DNA of 64,000 bases from Actinophytocola sp963729115 (GTDB taxonomy: Bacteria; Actinomycetota; Actinomycetes; Mycobacteriales; Pseudonocardiaceae). Shown here piece after piece: positions 19,137 to 26,524 of this stretch (positions within the stretch are counted from its first letter, which is position 1; each line of letters starts with the position of its first letter). The position numbers and the translations under genes were made by a program. The notes below the pieces were generated by a model, which was given only the letters and a program-made list of their open reading frames with translations, made no database searches and had not been told where the DNA came from. The stretch lies in the NCBI GenBank assembly GCA_963729115.1, contig CAVSMR010000023.1:62001-126000 (forward strand). The letters are read 5' to 3'.

Positions 19137-20003
19137 ATGGCACAGGGCGGCACCCGTGTAATGCAACAACGCCGGCTCCGCGCCGAGTTGCGTCGAATCC
19201 GGTCGACCTGCGGGCACACGCAGAAATCCGTCGCCGAGGCGATGAACTGGTCGACATCCAAAGTGATCCGTATCGAGACGGGCGTGACGAACGTGTCGAC
19301 CTCCGACGTCATGGCCTTGCTGAACTTCTACGGCGTCGATGACCGGACCCGCGCCGAGGAACTCGTCGCCATCACCCGTGCAAAGGAACGGATGTGGTGG
19401 GACAGCTATCGCGACTACTTCAGCCAGCAGTTTCTCAACTTCCTCGACTACGAGAGCTCCGCCACCCACATCCGTCAGTACATGGCCGTCATGGTGCCCG
19501 GACTCCTGCAGATCGAGGCGTACATACGGGCGGTGATCAGCGCAAACGGTGATCCTCCGGAGAGCGTCGAGCCGGGAGTGCGAGTGCGGATACGGCGCCA
19601 GCAACTGCTGGCGGAGAAGAACGGCCGCCAGGCGTGCTTCCTCATCGACGAGGCCGCGTTGCACCGGTGGATAGGCGGCCCGGATGTGCTCCTGCGACAA
19701 CTCATCCGGCTCAACGAACTGGCTCGCCAGCCCAACATCACCGTTCGCATCGTGCCCTACAGCGTCGGAATGCATCCCGGTTTGAGCAGCCCGTCGTTCA
19801 CGATCCTCGACTTCCTCCCCCAGGACGAAGATCCCATCGTCAGCATCGACGATCCTCATCGGGAGGAGCTCAACCAGGCGGACAAAGAGACGCATGGTGA
19901 GTTCATCAGGACATTCAACACATTGGAGGCCGTCGCGGCACGAGAGGACGAGTCCACCAAGATCATCGATTCGGTGATAGCAGGTGTTCGGTTGAGCACG
20001 TAG
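19137..20003 (+). CDS. XRE-family HTH regulator with DUF5753 domain (module 1)
   Basis: A 288-residue protein: XRE HTH (about residues 12-66, LRRIRSTCGHTQKSVAEAMN and WSTSKVIRIETG), then a DUF5753 ligand-sensor-like domain (about 95-270) with YESSATHIRQY, VPGLLQI and PNITVRIVPYSVGMHPGL. Start: ATG 19137 with GAAAGGA 8 nt upstream; the frame is open further upstream but without a ribosome binding site. Such genes in actinobacteria (WhiJ-like) are usually paired with a DUF397 gene and act as developmental or switch regulators. Here the gene is followed 26 bp later by a phosphorylase-fold gene. It probably binds the palindrome in its own promoter. Confidence 0.88.
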   Translation: MAQGGTRVMQQRRLRAELRRIRSTCGHTQKSVAEAMNWSTSKVIRIETGVTNVSTSDVMALLNFYGVDDRTRAEELVAITRAKERMWWDSYRDYFSQQFLNFLDYESSATHIRQYMAVMVPGLLQIEAYIRAVISANGDPPESVEPGVRVRIRRQQLLAEKNGRQACFLIDEAALHRWIGGPDVLLRQLIRLNELARQPNITVRIVPYSVGMHPGLSSPSFTILDFLPQDEDPIVSIDDPHREELNQADKETHGEFIRTFNTLEAVAAREDESTKIIDSVIAGVRLST

Positions 20004-20029
20004 CCCGCTGCGGAGGGAGGATGGTCGCG

Positions 20030-21067
20030 ATGATCACGTCGGGAAGTGGTTACATCGACGACCGAGCGACCGTTGACAGCGGGGTTGTCACTCCCTTCCC
20101 GAGACCACGGGCCGCGGAATGGGCCGAAAGGCGACTACGCCCGACCATCGGGATCATCACGGCCATTCCCGAGGAGTTCGCCGCGGTGCGTGCTCTGCTC
20201 GAGACGCCGCGCGAACTCGATGTCGACGGAGATCCAGCGCCTTACGTCCTCGGGTCGCTGCCGAGCAGAGGTCCCGCACTGGATCACTACGTCGTGTTGA
20301 CCCTTCTCGGCGGGACCGCGACCAATGCGGCCGCGAACGGATGTACGAACCTCGTCCGCAGCTTCCCGTCGGTCGTCACCGTCATCATGGCCGGGATAGC
20401 GGCCGGCATCCCGAACCCGTACCGGCCCCAGCGGCACGTCCGCCTGGGGGACATCGTCGTCGCGACCCACGGCTTGATCGACTACGACCACATCCGCTCA
20501 GCGGCGAACGGAGTTCAGCTTCGACGGCCGTTCCCGCTGCCGTCCACCCGGCTCGTGCGGTGCGCGAACATGCTCAAGGCCGACGAACTGAGCGGCGTCC
20601 GACCGTGGGAGCACTGGCTCGGTGACGGTCGCCCCCGGAACCTGTTCGGCTTCGGCCGGCCGCCCCACCACACGGACCTGCTTCAGGACCACGGTGGGTT
20701 CCGCCTGCAGCATCCGAACCGCAATCTCAGCGGCCACCGCAAGGGTTACCCCAAGGTCCACTATGGAGCGATAGGCAGCGCCGACCGGTCTCTGTACGAC
20801 GCTGCCACTCGCGATCGACTCGCCGAGCGCCACGGTTTCCTCGCCGTCGAGATGGAGGGTGCGGGGATCGGCAACAGTACGTTTCTGAACAATCTGGAAT
20901 GGTTCGTTATCAGAGGTATTTCCGACTACGGTGATGGAAATCGGAATGACGTGTGGCGCCGGCACGCGTCGCTCGCCGCGGCTTGCTACCTACGCGCCCT
21001 GCTCAGCAAGTGCCTGCCGCTGGACCCGCAACCCGCCACCCCCGCGACGATCGACGTCGAACGCTGA
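20030..21067 (+). CDS. Nucleoside-phosphorylase/MTAN-fold protein (module 1)
   Basis: A 345-residue cytoplasmic protein of the purine-nucleoside-phosphorylase superfamily: IGIITAIPEEFAAVRALL (about residues 43-60), AGIAAGIPNPYRPQRHVRLGDIVVATHG, then the C-terminal VEMEGAGIGNS and VIRGISDYGDGNRNDVW, which resemble the nucleobase- and ribose-binding segments. It probably cleaves or binds an N-glycosidic nucleoside or nucleotide. I start at ATG 20030, 9 nt after a GGAGGGAGG ribosome binding site (ATG 20021 is too close to it); this also gives exactly the same length as the paralogue at 22284. Not a housekeeping MTAN: it is about 100 residues longer and linked to a regulator. Confidence 0.78.
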   Translation: MITSGSGYIDDRATVDSGVVTPFPRPRAAEWAERRLRPTIGIITAIPEEFAAVRALLETPRELDVDGDPAPYVLGSLPSRGPALDHYVVLTLLGGTATNAAANGCTNLVRSFPSVVTVIMAGIAAGIPNPYRPQRHVRLGDIVVATHGLIDYDHIRSAANGVQLRRPFPLPSTRLVRCANMLKADELSGVRPWEHWLGDGRPRNLFGFGRPPHHTDLLQDHGGFRLQHPNRNLSGHRKGYPKVHYGAIGSADRSLYDAATRDRLAERHGFLAVEMEGAGIGNSTFLNNLEWFVIRGISDYGDGNRNDVWRRHASLAAACYLRALLSKCLPLDPQPATPATIDVER

Positions 21068-21077
21068 CCGATCGCGG

Positions 21078-21275
21078 CTAGCCGCGCAGCTCGTCCATGA
21101 ACGTCGACCATCGCTCGAGACTGAAGCCCAGCATCCGAGCATCCGGCCCCTTCGTGTCACGCACGAAGACGTCGTCTTCATGGACGGCCGCCGCCAGGCA
21201 GTTGGCGCTGGAGGCACCACAGAACGAGCTCGTCTTCCAGGCCAAGGCGGCCTCGTACGCCGCGTTGTGAGACAT
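21078..21275 (-). CDS. DUF397 small protein
   Basis: A 65-residue protein matching the DUF397 pattern (W-K-T-S-S-F-C near residue 13, then ANCLAAAVHEDDVFVRDTKG and a C-terminal SLERWSTFMDELRG). DUF397 proteins are the usual small partners of XRE-DUF5753 regulators, perhaps acting as antitoxin-like or anti-regulator partners. It is convergent with phosphorylase 1 (10 bp between stops) and divergent from XRE gene 2, so it sits between the two modules and may serve either. Confidence 0.8.
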   Translation of the reverse strand: MSHNAAYEAALAWKTSSFCGASSANCLAAAVHEDDVFVRDTKGPDARMLGFSLERWSTFMDELRG

Positions 21276-21342
21276 GCGGCGGGATGGTAGTGGGTGGCGG
21301 GGTGGCGCGCAGGGTGGGGGTGCCATATTCCGCCGCGCGAGG

Positions 21343-21361
21343 TATCGTGAAGCCATATGGC
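21343..21361 (+). promoter_or_regulatory. Promoter -10 and operator of XRE module 2
   Basis: TATCGT (21343-21348) is followed by the palindrome GCCATATGGC (21352-21361), 42 bp before ATG 21404. Aligned with module 1, TATCSTGAWGCCAYRTGGC is shared (15 of 19 identical), while the bases around it are not. Confidence 0.6.
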
Positions 21362-21403
21362 GTCCTGCTAGCTGGCTCCGGGCCGGACACGAGGGGGACA
21401 CGG

Positions 21404-22264
21404 ATGGCACAGGTCGGCACCCGCGCGACGCAGCAGCGGCGGCTCAGATCCGAGCTGCGCCGAATACGGGAGAGCACCGGACGCACCCAGAAGGCCGCCG
21501 CCGACGCGCTCGGCTGGTCGATGTCGAAGATCATCCGCATCGAGACCGGCGTGGTCGTCGTGTCGCCCGGCGATGTCATGGCGCTGATGCATCTCTACGA
21601 GCTCGGCGACAAGGCGCTTGCCGACGAGCTCGTCGGGATCACTCGCAGCAAGGACGAGATGTGGTGGGACGAGTACCGCGAGCACCTCTCGCCGCAGTTC
21701 CTCGACTGGCTGGACTACGAGAACTCCGCCTGCCGCATCCGCCAGTCCATCGGGTTCGTCGTACCCGGCCTGCTGCAGACCGAGGACTACGCCACCGCCG
21801 TACTCGACAGCCACGGCCTCGACGCGCGGACCGTGCGGCAGCACGTCGAGATCCTGCTGCGACGGCAACACCGGCTGTCCGCGAAGGACGGTCCAGCTGC
21901 CTCGTTCGTTCTCGACGAGGCCGTCCTGCACCGGCGGGTCGGCGGGCCGGCGGTCATGCGCGACCAGCTCCTCCGGCTGAAGGACGCCGCCCGGCAGCCG
22001 AACATCTCCATCCGCATCGTGCCGTTCGCCCGGGGCACCCACCGCGGGCTGGTCGGCTCCTTCACGGTCCTCGAGTTCCCGCCCGGTCGCGGTGAGCCGG
22101 TCGTGAACATCGAGGAGCCGCAGCGCGACGTCCTGCTCCGCGACGACCCCGAGACGACCGGCCGCTACCTGGCCACCTTCCGCGAGATCGAGAACTTCGC
22201 CGGGGACCACGAGCTCGACGACATCGTCGACCAGGTGATCGAGACCATGCGACGCGATACCTAG
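21404..22264 (+). CDS. XRE-family HTH regulator with DUF5753 domain (module 2)
   Basis: A 286-residue paralogue of the 19137 gene: HTH LRRIRESTGRTQKAAADALG / WSMSKIIRIETG and DUF5753 elements WWDEYREHLSPQFLDWLDYE, VPGLLQTEDYA and PNISIRIVPFARGTHRGL. Start: ATG 21404 with GAGGGGG 7 nt upstream. GC content at third positions is higher than in module 1, so the two copies are not a recent duplication. It is followed 19 bp later by its own phosphorylase-fold gene. Confidence 0.88.
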   Translation: MAQVGTRATQQRRLRSELRRIRESTGRTQKAAADALGWSMSKIIRIETGVVVVSPGDVMALMHLYELGDKALADELVGITRSKDEMWWDEYREHLSPQFLDWLDYENSACRIRQSIGFVVPGLLQTEDYATAVLDSHGLDARTVRQHVEILLRRQHRLSAKDGPAASFVLDEAVLHRRVGGPAVMRDQLLRLKDAARQPNISIRIVPFARGTHRGLVGSFTVLEFPPGRGEPVVNIEEPQRDVLLRDDPETTGRYLATFREIENFAGDHELDDIVDQVIETMRRDT

Positions 22265-22283
22265 GAGGAGGTTGGCCCGTGCG

Positions 22284-23321
22284 ATGAGCAGGTCAGGAAG
22301 TGGGCGCAACGGCGAGCTGACGCCACCGGTGACCGGGGTGGTCACGAGGCTCCCCGAACGACGCCGGGAGCCCGAGACGCCGCCGACGGTCGGCGTCCTG
22401 ACGGCGACGCCGTGGGAGTTCGCGGCGATGCGCGCGCTTCTCGACCGGCGGGGCGAGGACGACGTCGACGTCCCCCGGGACGATCCAGCCCACTACGTGC
22501 TCGGCTCGCAGGCGAGTCGCCGGCGCGGCAGCGAGCACCGGGTCGTGCTCACGCAGCTGGGCCGTAGCGGCACCGACGCCGCTGCGAACGGGTGCACGAA
22601 CCTGTTGCGCAGCTTCCCCTCCGTCAAGCTCGTGGTCATGGTCGGCACCGCCGCCGGCATCCCGAACCTGGCGCATCCCGAACGGCACGTCCGGCTCGGG
22701 GACATCGTGGTCGCGACCCAGGGCGTGGTCGACTACGACCACGTCCGGGTCAACGGCGACGGTGTCCAGCCACGCCGCCAGTTCCCCTCCCCCTCGCCGC
22801 GGCTCGTGCGGTGCGCGGACCGGCTCAAGGCCGACGAGCTCAGCGGCGAGTACCCGTGGGAGCGCTGGCTCGTCGACGAGGTGCCGGCGAACCTGCGGGG
22901 GTACGCCCGCCCGCGCCCGGGCACCGACCTGCTCCACGACCACGGCGGCGGGCGGCTGAAGCACCCGCAGCGCAACCGGTCGGGTCACCGGGCCGGGCTG
23001 CCGAAGGTGCACTACGGGTCGATCGGCAGCGCCAACAGGTCGCTGCGCGACGCCGCGGTCCGCGACCAGGTCGCCACGCGGCACGGCCTGCTGGCGCTGG
23101 ACATGGAGAGCGCGGGCGTCGGCAGCAGCTGCTTCCTGAACGACCGGGAGTGGTTCGTGGTCCGCGGGATCAGCGACTACGCCGACCGCCACCGCGACGA
23201 GGTGTGGCGCCACTACGCGTCCCTGGCCGCCGCGGGGTACGTGCGCGCGCTGCTGGCCGAGTGCCTGCCGGTGGAGCCCCAGTACGGCCTCGGCGGCGAG
23301 CTCGTGCCGGCGCACTACTGA
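22284..23321 (+). CDS. Nucleoside-phosphorylase/MTAN-fold protein (module 2)
   Basis: A 345-residue paralogue of the 20030 gene with the same landmarks: VGVLTATPWEFAAMRALL, VGTAAGIPNLAHPERHVRLG, LDMESAGVGSS and VVRGISDYADRHRDEVW. The start is ATG 22284, 12 nt after GGAGGAGG; the TTG at 22272 is in frame but abuts the ribosome binding site. Both paralogues keep the probable substrate-contact segment ME(G/S)AG and RGISDYxD, so both may be active. Its stop lies 7 bp from the stop of the convergent cyclase-like gene. Confidence 0.78.
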   Translation: MSRSGSGRNGELTPPVTGVVTRLPERRREPETPPTVGVLTATPWEFAAMRALLDRRGEDDVDVPRDDPAHYVLGSQASRRRGSEHRVVLTQLGRSGTDAAANGCTNLLRSFPSVKLVVMVGTAAGIPNLAHPERHVRLGDIVVATQGVVDYDHVRVNGDGVQPRRQFPSPSPRLVRCADRLKADELSGEYPWERWLVDEVPANLRGYARPRPGTDLLHDHGGGRLKHPQRNRSGHRAGLPKVHYGSIGSANRSLRDAAVRDQVATRHGLLALDMESAGVGSSCFLNDREWFVVRGISDYADRHRDEVWRHYASLAAAGYVRALLAECLPVEPQYGLGGELVPAHY

Positions 23322-23328
23322 CCCGGCC

Positions 23329-24540
23329 TCACAGCACCCGTTCCAGGCCACCGTTGTCGAGGGTCGCCGCGACCAGTTCGGTGAGGCCGCCGAGCAGGGC
23401 GCCCGACGACGTCGTGGCCAGGTAGTGCGGGGAGTCGCCGTGCTCGATGTGCATGTCCGGCGTGCTCATCAGGTACGGCGAGTACAGGACCATCGCGTCC
23501 GGGGAGTCCAGGTCCACGGCGATCGCGGCGAAGCCGGGAAACGCGCGTGACTGGTACACGTGCAGGCCGGCGGTCACCGGGCCGTGCCGTTCCTTGAACC
23601 GTCCGAACGCGACGATCGAGGACCGGATCTTCGCCGGCAGGTCCTCGTTGCGGTAGCGGGACAGCGTCGCCGTCGCCTCGCAGGACGGGTCCAGCAGGAT
23701 CGCGCGGTAGGTGCCACCACGGGACAGGAAGTCCAGCACCGCGTCCCGGTAGCGCGCCGGCCGCTCGGTCGTCGTCACGGCCCGCGAGCACGTGCGCAGC
23801 GCGGTGCCCAGGTCGATGACGTCCGCGCGCGCCGCGTTGACCAGGCGTGCCTTCTCCGCCTGGCTCGGCCGTTGCGGCTGCGCGGACATCGCCGTGCTGC
23901 CCGCCAGGCCGGCCTTGGCGAGCCAGGCGCGGCGGGCGTCCTGCGCGGAGCCGCTCGGGGTCATCAGGTAGACGTCGCTGTTCTCGTGGCTGCCGACGTG
24001 CTCGAAGGCCTGCGCGTGCGGGCCGGCGACCCGGTGCACGGCCTCGGAGATCGCCAGGCAGTCCGGCGGGGTCAGCTCCTCCAGGTGCGCGGCCAGGTTG
24101 ATCACCGGCGAGTGGATGGCGCCCGTCTGGCCGTCGGCGGCGAACGGGATGGTGCCCTTGTGCACGGCGATCCGCAGGCGCAGCTCACCCTTCAGCTCGG
24201 TGCGGCGCAGCCCGTCGCGGACCTGGTGCAGGTCGACCCGCAGGATGTCGCGGGCCGCCGAGAGCGCGACGTCCCGGGCCACGCTCTCGTTCTCGTCGTG
24301 CACCGCGAGCATGCCGCCGTCACCACGCCACGACCACAGCTCCGCGCGGGCGCAGTGCAGGTTCGCCGCCGCCTTGCGCACCCGCCCGACCGCCCGCTCC
24401 CGAAGCTGGTCGAACGCGTGCGCCGCGCGGTCGAGCGGGTTGTGCCGCACGATGCTCGAGTACCCGGACGCGTCGACGACGATCAGGTAGACGTTGTCGT
24501 AGGTGTACCCCGGTCGAAACGCGGCCTCGGAGATCGGCAC
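23329..24540 (-). CDS. Class III nucleotide-cyclase-like protein with unknown C-terminal domain
   Basis: A 403-residue protein. Residues about 15-205 follow a class III cyclase catalytic domain: VYLIVVDASGYSS (first metal Asp), WSWRGDGGMLAVHD (second metal Asp in GDG), LRLRIAVHKGTI, and HSPVINLAAHLEEL with the conserved Asn. The Arg normally four residues after that Asn is His here, so classical cyclase activity is uncertain. The C-terminal 180 residues (GGTYRAILLDP, HVYQSRAFPGFAAIAVD) resemble small-molecule or PLD-like sensor modules only weakly. The GTG start lies 6 nt after TACAGT (leaderless). It is convergent with the phosphorylase module. Related cyclases act in Pycsar immunity; any such role here is speculation. 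Confidence 0.65.
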   Translation of the reverse strand: MPISEAAFRPGYTYDNVYLIVVDASGYSSIVRHNPLDRAAHAFDQLRERAVGRVRKAAANLHCARAELWSWRGDGGMLAVHDENESVARDVALSAARDILRVDLHQVRDGLRRTELKGELRLRIAVHKGTIPFAADGQTGAIHSPVINLAAHLEELTPPDCLAISEAVHRVAGPHAQAFEHVGSHENSDVYLMTPSGSAQDARRAWLAKAGLAGSTAMSAQPQRPSQAEKARLVNAARADVIDLGTALRTCSRAVTTTERPARYRDAVLDFLSRGGTYRAILLDPSCEATATLSRYRNEDLPAKIRSSIVAFGRFKERHGPVTAGLHVYQSRAFPGFAAIAVDLDSPDAMVLYSPYLMSTPDMHIEHGDSPHYLATTSSGALLGGLTELVAATLDNGGLERVL

Positions 24541-24552
24541 GCACCTACTGTA
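24541..24552 (-). promoter_or_regulatory. Leaderless promoter of the cyclase-like gene
   Basis: On the minus strand TACAGT (complement of 24547-24552) ends exactly 6 nt before the GTG start, with no Shine-Dalgarno at a usable distance. Confidence 0.4.
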
Positions 24553-24571
24553 TGCAGAACTTCGCGCTGGG

Positions 24572-26524
24572 TCAGTGCTTCGGCCGGCGGCTGCGCAGGT
24601 AGTCGCCGACCACCGCGGCGCCCAGGCCGTCCAGGTCGGGGTTGACCACCCGCCCGCCGCTGCGGCGCGCGATCAGGTCGACGAACCGGGCCAGCGACGG
24701 GTCGTCGCCCAGCTTGAACACCGTGACCGACGCGCCCAGCTTCGCGAGCGCGTCGACCTCGGCCACCGTCTTGCGCAGCGTGGCCGGCAGCGGCGGGTAG
24801 TCGAAGACCGCCTCGCCGTCCCGGCGCAGGTGCGCGGTCGGCTCGCCGTCGGTCACGACCAGGACGACCGGGTGCGCGTCGGCGTGCTTGCGCAGGTGCC
24901 GGCCGGCCAGCAGCAGCGCGTGGTGCAGGTTCGTGCCCTGCTCCCAGACGCCTTCGAGGCCGACGAGCTCGGCCAGCTCCACCGACCGCGCGTGCCGGCC
25001 GAACGTGATCAGCTGCAGCGCGTCGGTGCGGAACCGCGTGGTGACGAGCTGGTGCAGCGCCAGCGCCGTGCGCTTCATCGGCACCCAGCGCCCGTCCTGC
25101 ACCATCGACCACGACGTGTCCACGCACAGCGCCACCGCCGCGCGGGCCCGCTGCTCGGTCTCGGTGACCTCGACGTCCACCACGTCGAGCGATACCGAGC
25201 CACCGGTCGAGGCCGTGCGCAGCACCGCGTTGCGCACCGTCCGCGAGGTGTCCCACGGCTCGGTGTCGCCGAACTGCCACGGCCGCGTGGACCCGGTCGG
25301 CTCGCCCGCCGCGCCGGCGTTGCGTGCGTCGCGCTGGCCCTGGCGGCGCGCGGCGTTGACGACGTCGCGCAGCGCGGTCTGGCCCAGCCGCCGCAACGCC
25401 TTGGGCGAGAGCCGCAGCGAACCGTCCGGCGCCCGCTCCAGCAGGCCCTGCGCCCGCAGCTCCTGCTCCAGCTCCGAGAGCCGCCGCGCGTCGACGGCCG
25501 CGTCCTCGTCGAGCTGGCGCTCGAGCGCCTCGACGTCGACGTCCTCCAGCCGTGCCCCGGGGTAGGACTGCGCGAGCTGCTCGGCCAGCGCGTCGATCTC
25601 CGCGAGGTCGGCCATCGCCTGCGCGCCCTCGCCCAGGCCCAGTGGCTGGTTGCCGCGCATGCGGGCCGAGCCGGTCCAGTCCTCCCCCGGCCGCAACGCC
25701 CGCAGGTTCGCGTCCAGCGACGCGATCTGCTCCACCAGCCGCGGGTCGCCGAACGCGCCCGCCATCAGCTCCGCCAGCTCCGCGCGCTGCTCGGCGGACA
25801 TCGAGTTCATCATCCGCTGGGCCGCGGCCGCGCGCTGGGCCAGCGCGTCGATCAGCTCCTCGGTGTTGCGCGGGTTCTCCGGGAAGAACTCGCCGTGCCG
25901 GCGCATGAACTCGGCGAACTGCGACGTGGTGTCCTCGCCGCGCAGGTGCGCGAGCAGCAGGTCGTTCAGGTCCGCCATCATCGCGCGGATCCGCTCGGTG
26001 TCCTCCGGCCGCATGCTCTGCAGCGCCTGCTTCATGCCCTGGAACCGGGACTCCATCAGCTCCTGGCCCAGCAGGTCCTGGATCTTGCGGAACGACTCGC
26101 GCGCCTGCTCGGAGCGCCAGTCGTACTCCTGCAGCTCCCGCACCGCCGCCGCCGTGCCGGAGGGCAGCGCGTCCAGCTGCGCCTCGCGGAACCGGGCGTC
26201 GTCGGACGGGTCGGGGAACAGCTCCGTCTTCTCCGCCCGCAGCGCCTCGTCGAGCAGCTCCCGGACCTGCTGGAGCGTGCCGTCCAGGTTGTGCCGGCGC
26301 TGGATCTGCGCCCGGCGCTGCCAGAGGCGTCTGGTCAGCTCGTCGAGCCCGGCGGTGTTCCGCGTGCCGCGGCGCATCAGCTCGTCCAGCGCCGACCGCG
26401 GCGAGCGGCCGTCCATGACGTCCTGGCCGATGGCGTCCAGCGCGTCCCGCAGGTCCACCGGCGGCGCCAGCGGGTCCGGCCCGTCGTGCCAGGGGCCGTA
26501 CCGGAAGCGGTCGGGCGAGGTCAC
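24572..26524 (-). CDS. VWA-domain protein paired with AAA+ ATPase
   Basis: A 650-residue cytoplasmic protein: a long charged helical N-terminal region (about residues 60-380, with many EL/R heptads) and a C-terminal von Willebrand A domain with a MIDAS start VALCVDTSWSM (Asp-x-Ser-x-Ser, about residue 460), the LQLITFG strand, a GTNLHHAL Thr loop and VLVVTDGEP. The GTG start overlaps the stop of the AAA+ gene by 4 nt. The pair resembles M. tuberculosis Rv0959/Rv0958 and other MoxR/Mg-chelatase-like ATPase-VWA couples, which act as metal-dependent chaperones or remodelling complexes. The client is unknown. Confidence 0.82.
   Translation of the reverse strand: MTSPDRFRYGPWHDGPDPLAPPVDLRDALDAIGQDVMDGRSPRSALDELMRRGTRNTAGLDELTRRLWQRRAQIQRRHNLDGTLQQVRELLDEALRAEKTELFPDPSDDARFREAQLDALPSGTAAAVRELQEYDWRSEQARESFRKIQDLLGQELMESRFQGMKQALQSMRPEDTERIRAMMADLNDLLLAHLRGEDTTSQFAEFMRRHGEFFPENPRNTEELIDALAQRAAAAQRMMNSMSAEQRAELAELMAGAFGDPRLVEQIASLDANLRALRPGEDWTGSARMRGNQPLGLGEGAQAMADLAEIDALAEQLAQSYPGARLEDVDVEALERQLDEDAAVDARRLSELEQELRAQGLLERAPDGSLRLSPKALRRLGQTALRDVVNAARRQGQRDARNAGAAGEPTGSTRPWQFGDTEPWDTSRTVRNAVLRTASTGGSVSLDVVDVEVTETEQRARAAVALCVDTSWSMVQDGRWVPMKRTALALHQLVTTRFRTDALQLITFGRHARSVELAELVGLEGVWEQGTNLHHALLLAGRHLRKHADAHPVVLVVTDGEPTAHLRRDGEAVFDYPPLPATLRKTVAEVDALAKLGASVTVFKLGDDPSLARFVDLIARRSGGRVVNPDLDGLGAAVVGDYLRSRRPKH

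Noticed and set aside
20021..20029. ATG 20021 as start of phosphorylase 1
   Set aside because: It directly abuts the ribosome binding site; ATG 20030 gives better spacing and the same 345-residue length as the paralogue.
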